Below are positions 29,512-30,581 of a stretch of 30,581 nucleotides of DNA, one piece after another. The position numbers and the translations under genes were made by a program. The notes below the pieces were generated by a model. That model saw only the letters and a program-made list of their open reading frames with translations. It did not search any database and was not told the DNA's origin. Positions within the stretch are counted from its first letter, which is position 1. Every line of letters starts with the position of its first letter. The stretch spans positions 1-30,581 of IMG/VR virus record IMGVR_UViG_3300046001_000450; one strand, written 5' to 3'. The DNA is from a virus.

Positions 29512-29690
29512 TTGCAATACGCATGGTTGGAACTGTGTTTCTTAGTCTATTTCTTGTGTTTAACATTCACGCAGGAGAGACTAAAAAAGTCTGCAATGCC
29601 CAAAAAGACAAGAAGGGTAAGGAAGTTCAGGTCTGTCGTGAGGTCAAGGTACACAAGAAACTTGATGGCACGAAAGTACCGCCGAAATGA
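29508..29690 (+). CDS. Small secreted basic protein (60 aa)
   Basis: The N-terminal 22 residues form a signal peptide ending in a cleavage-like IHA-GE site. The mature part of about 38 residues is Lys-rich with two Cys (KKVCNAQKDKKGKEVQVC) and ends KLDGTKVPPK. It has no lipobox, so it should be periplasmic. I recall related short secreted proteins ahead of spanins in other phages. ATG overlaps the preceding stop (ATGA) and its own stop overlaps the i-spanin start. Function unknown. Confidence 0.68.
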   Translation: MIAIRMVGTVFLSLFLVFNIHAGETKKVCNAQKDKKGKEVQVCREVKVHKKLDGTKVPPK

Positions 29691-30148
29691 ATCCGTATCT
29701 TATCCTCGGCGTTGTATTCGCAGTCGGTGTAGCCGGAGCAGGTGGCCTATACAAGGGTCACAAGCTAGGTAAGGCTGAGGTTCAGCAACAATGGGATAAG
29801 GAGAAAGCCGAGCAATATGCTGCTTATGCTAAGGCTCAAGAAGAAGCCCGTAAGAAGGAGCAAGAGCTACAGGCTACTGCGGATCAACTAAGGAGGGAGA
29901 AAGATGAAGAAATCAGGGATATTGCTGCTAAGTCTGCTGCCCTTGCTAGTAAGTTGCGCGACAGGAAAGACCGCCCCACCCAAACAGGTTCCGTGTCCAG
30001 TACCGCCAGCGTTGGATCAAGCGGCTGTAGCGGAAAAGAGCTTTACCGAGAGGATGGGGAATTTCTTATCCGGATCGCTAGAGAAGCCGACGAACTCCGT
30101 ACAGCCCTCAAGCAATGCTACACCCAGTACGAAGCCCTAAGAAAGTGA
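29687..30148 (+). CDS. i-spanin (Rz-like), inner-membrane lysis protein
   Basis: The 153-residue protein has an N-terminal transmembrane segment (LILGVVFAVGVAGAGGLY, 5-22) and a long periplasmic coiled coil rich in Lys/Glu/Gln/Ala (EAQQQW-like stretches; QEEARKKEQELQATADQLRR). It matches Rz proteins that join the inner membrane to an outer-membrane lipoprotein and fuse the membranes in the last lysis step. The embedded Rz1 in +1 frame confirms this. Its last 12 bases overlap the end of a convergent gene. Confidence 0.9.
   Translation: MNPYLILGVVFAVGVAGAGGLYKGHKLGKAEVQQQWDKEKAEQYAAYAKAQEEARKKEQELQATADQLRREKDEEIRDIAAKSAALASKLRDRKDRPTQTGSVSSTASVGSSGCSGKELYREDGEFLIRIAREADELRTALKQCYTQYEALRK
29904..30140 (+). 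CDS. o-spanin (Rz1-like) lipoprotein embedded in the i-spanin gene
   Basis: This 78-residue protein lies wholly inside the Rz-like gene in the +1 frame. It starts MKKSGILLLSLLPLLVSC, a signal peptide with lipobox LVSC (lipid on Cys18), then a Pro-rich mature part (PPKQVPCPVPPALD) as in known Rz1 proteins. A ribosome site GGAGGGAGAAAG lies just before ATG 29904. This arrangement is known from lambda-type nested spanins, and it proves a second membrane, so a Gram-negative host. Confidence 0.9.
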   Translation: MKKSGILLLSLLPLLVSCATGKTAPPKQVPCPVPPALDQAAVAEKSFTERMGNFLSGSLEKPTNSVQPSSNATPSTKP

Positions 30149-30343
30149 CTCTGAGGCTTGCGTAGCGATCTCTGAAGCCGTTTTTATCATCTGGTCATAG
30201 GTCTGACCACTACCCCTAGCTATTAAGCCTCCTAGAGCCGCTGCGAAGAAGATACGCCAATCATCGTTGACTGGTACTCCCGTAACTTGTTCTGCCACAG
30301 GTTGCCACTTAGGATCATCAGGATTCTTACGAGGTCTGCCCAT
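30137..30343 (-). CDS. Small unknown protein on the opposite strand (68 aa)
   Basis: Read leftwards, ATG at 30343 is preceded by AAGGGAA. The product begins MGRPRKNPDDPKWQPV, a basic-Pro start common in small phage DNA-associated proteins, then has an Ala/Gly-rich helix (IFFAAALGGLIARG). It converges on the spanin gene, overlapping it by 12 bases, and overlaps the next - strand gene by 17 bases. No family assigned. Confidence 0.72.
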   Translation of the reverse strand: MGRPRKNPDDPKWQPVAEQVTGVPVNDDWRIFFAAALGGLIARGSGQTYDQMIKTASEIATQASESLS

Positions 30344-30536
30344 TACGTTCCCTTAATTGTTTGATAATTTTATTGATGTGGTTTACTGGACTAGGTTTCC
30401 CAGATAGGTTCCTGTAGATACTTGGGGATTTCTTATCAAGGCAAGACTTACATATCCAGCGGTTAGTGCGTTTACCACGCCTAAATATCCCACCGTCTTC
30501 ATCTCTCATGGCTTGGCAACTTGTGCAGAATTTCAT
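30327..30536 (-). CDS. Small zinc-binding protein on the opposite strand (69 aa)
   Basis: Residues 4-7 give CTSC and 29-32 give CKSC, the two knuckles of a zinc ribbon (MKFCTSCQAMRDEDGGIF, then RTNRWICKSCLDKK). The rest is basic, with NKIIKQLRERNGQ. I recall similar MKxCxxCQ proteins in phages. It is co-directional with the 30343 gene and overlaps it. No clear ribosome site is present; the ATG may overlap the stop of an upstream gene (see 30533-30581). Confidence 0.75.
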   Translation of the reverse strand: MKFCTSCQAMRDEDGGIFRRGKRTNRWICKSCLDKKSPSIYRNLSGKPSPVNHINKIIKQLRERNGQTS

Positions 30537-30581
30537 AGTCTACGTTGGCAGGTAAAGGCTTGGATGTCTACGCGAAATGCC
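30533..30581 (-). CDS. Possible C-terminal end of another - strand gene (partial)
   Basis: Reading leftwards from the window end, one frame is open for 15 residues, ending FRVDIQAFTCQRRL, with its TGA overlapping the ATG of the zinc-ribbon gene (ATGA), the coupling style used throughout this genome. A second frame is also open until a TAG 5 bases before that ATG, so the choice is uncertain and the fragment too short to identify. Confidence 0.3.
   Translation of the reverse strand, partial: AFRVDIQAFTCQRRL

Noticed and set aside
29512-29772. Arg-rich + strand frame overlapping the secreted protein and spanin genes
   Set aside because: It spans two better-supported genes, has no motif, and its start is one base off the coupled ATGA start.
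1-30581. CRISPR array, tRNA, rRNA, insertion sequence or integrase
   Set aside because: No regularly spaced identical repeats, cloverleaf, transposase or recombinase motif was seen; the only tandem repeat is coding (18162-18581).

Overview
The window is about 30.6 kb of a tailed double-stranded DNA phage. It holds packaging (TerL), portal, scaffold, major capsid protein, adaptor, fibre/collar, internal virion and lysis genes, all packed on the + strand, with two small genes and a possible partial third on the - strand at the right edge. There is no tape measure, tail tube or sheath. A long P22-type portal, an SU10-type capsid protein and adaptor, and a run of Ala/Gln/Gly-rich internal proteins point to a short-tailed (podovirus-like) particle. 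A nested i-spanin/o-spanin pair implies a Gram-negative host. No integrase, repressor, tRNA or RNA polymerase is seen, so lifestyle and host genus cannot be read from this window. Both ends cut through coding sequence.

Layout. 1-4.8 kb holds early or metabolic genes: small unknown proteins, a DUF3310 protein, a DnaB-type helicase, a cytosine-C5 methyltransferase that shares almost its whole length with a second reading frame, a PD-(D/E)xK nuclease and a Ref-like HNH nuclease. 4.8-7.0 kb holds three very basic small proteins, a Cys-rich protein, a SAM methyltransferase and a glycosyltransferase. 7.06-8.7 kb has a candidate small terminase, a 27-residue zinc-ribbon microprotein and TerL. 8.7-16.5 kb is the head module, interrupted by a free-standing HNH endonuclease and containing a second glycosyltransferase. 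16.5-27.2 kb encodes a beta-solenoid fibre, tail and internal virion proteins, and a tail-collar fibre. 27.2-30.15 kb is the lysis cassette: several membrane proteins, a GH19 endolysin, a lipoprotein and the spanins. 30.14-30.58 kb carries the convergent - strand genes.

Genes are joined mostly by ATGA, GTGA or TAATG overlaps, so translation coupling is the general rule. The few real gaps are therefore informative. They carry TATAAT-like elements (before portal, scaffold and HNH), a GAAA-capped hairpin (3764-3781), a hairpin covering the HNH ribosome binding site, and a nested set of inverted repeats around the scaffold start codon.

The most striking item is the ~790-base double-coding region at 2185-2994. 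One frame has all the catalytic motifs of a C5-cytosine methyltransferase. The +1 frame is open over the same length, begins 4 bases later at an ATG, ends within 15 bases of the same place, and carries its own ordered motifs. Family assignments rest on motif recognition by eye; no database search was run.
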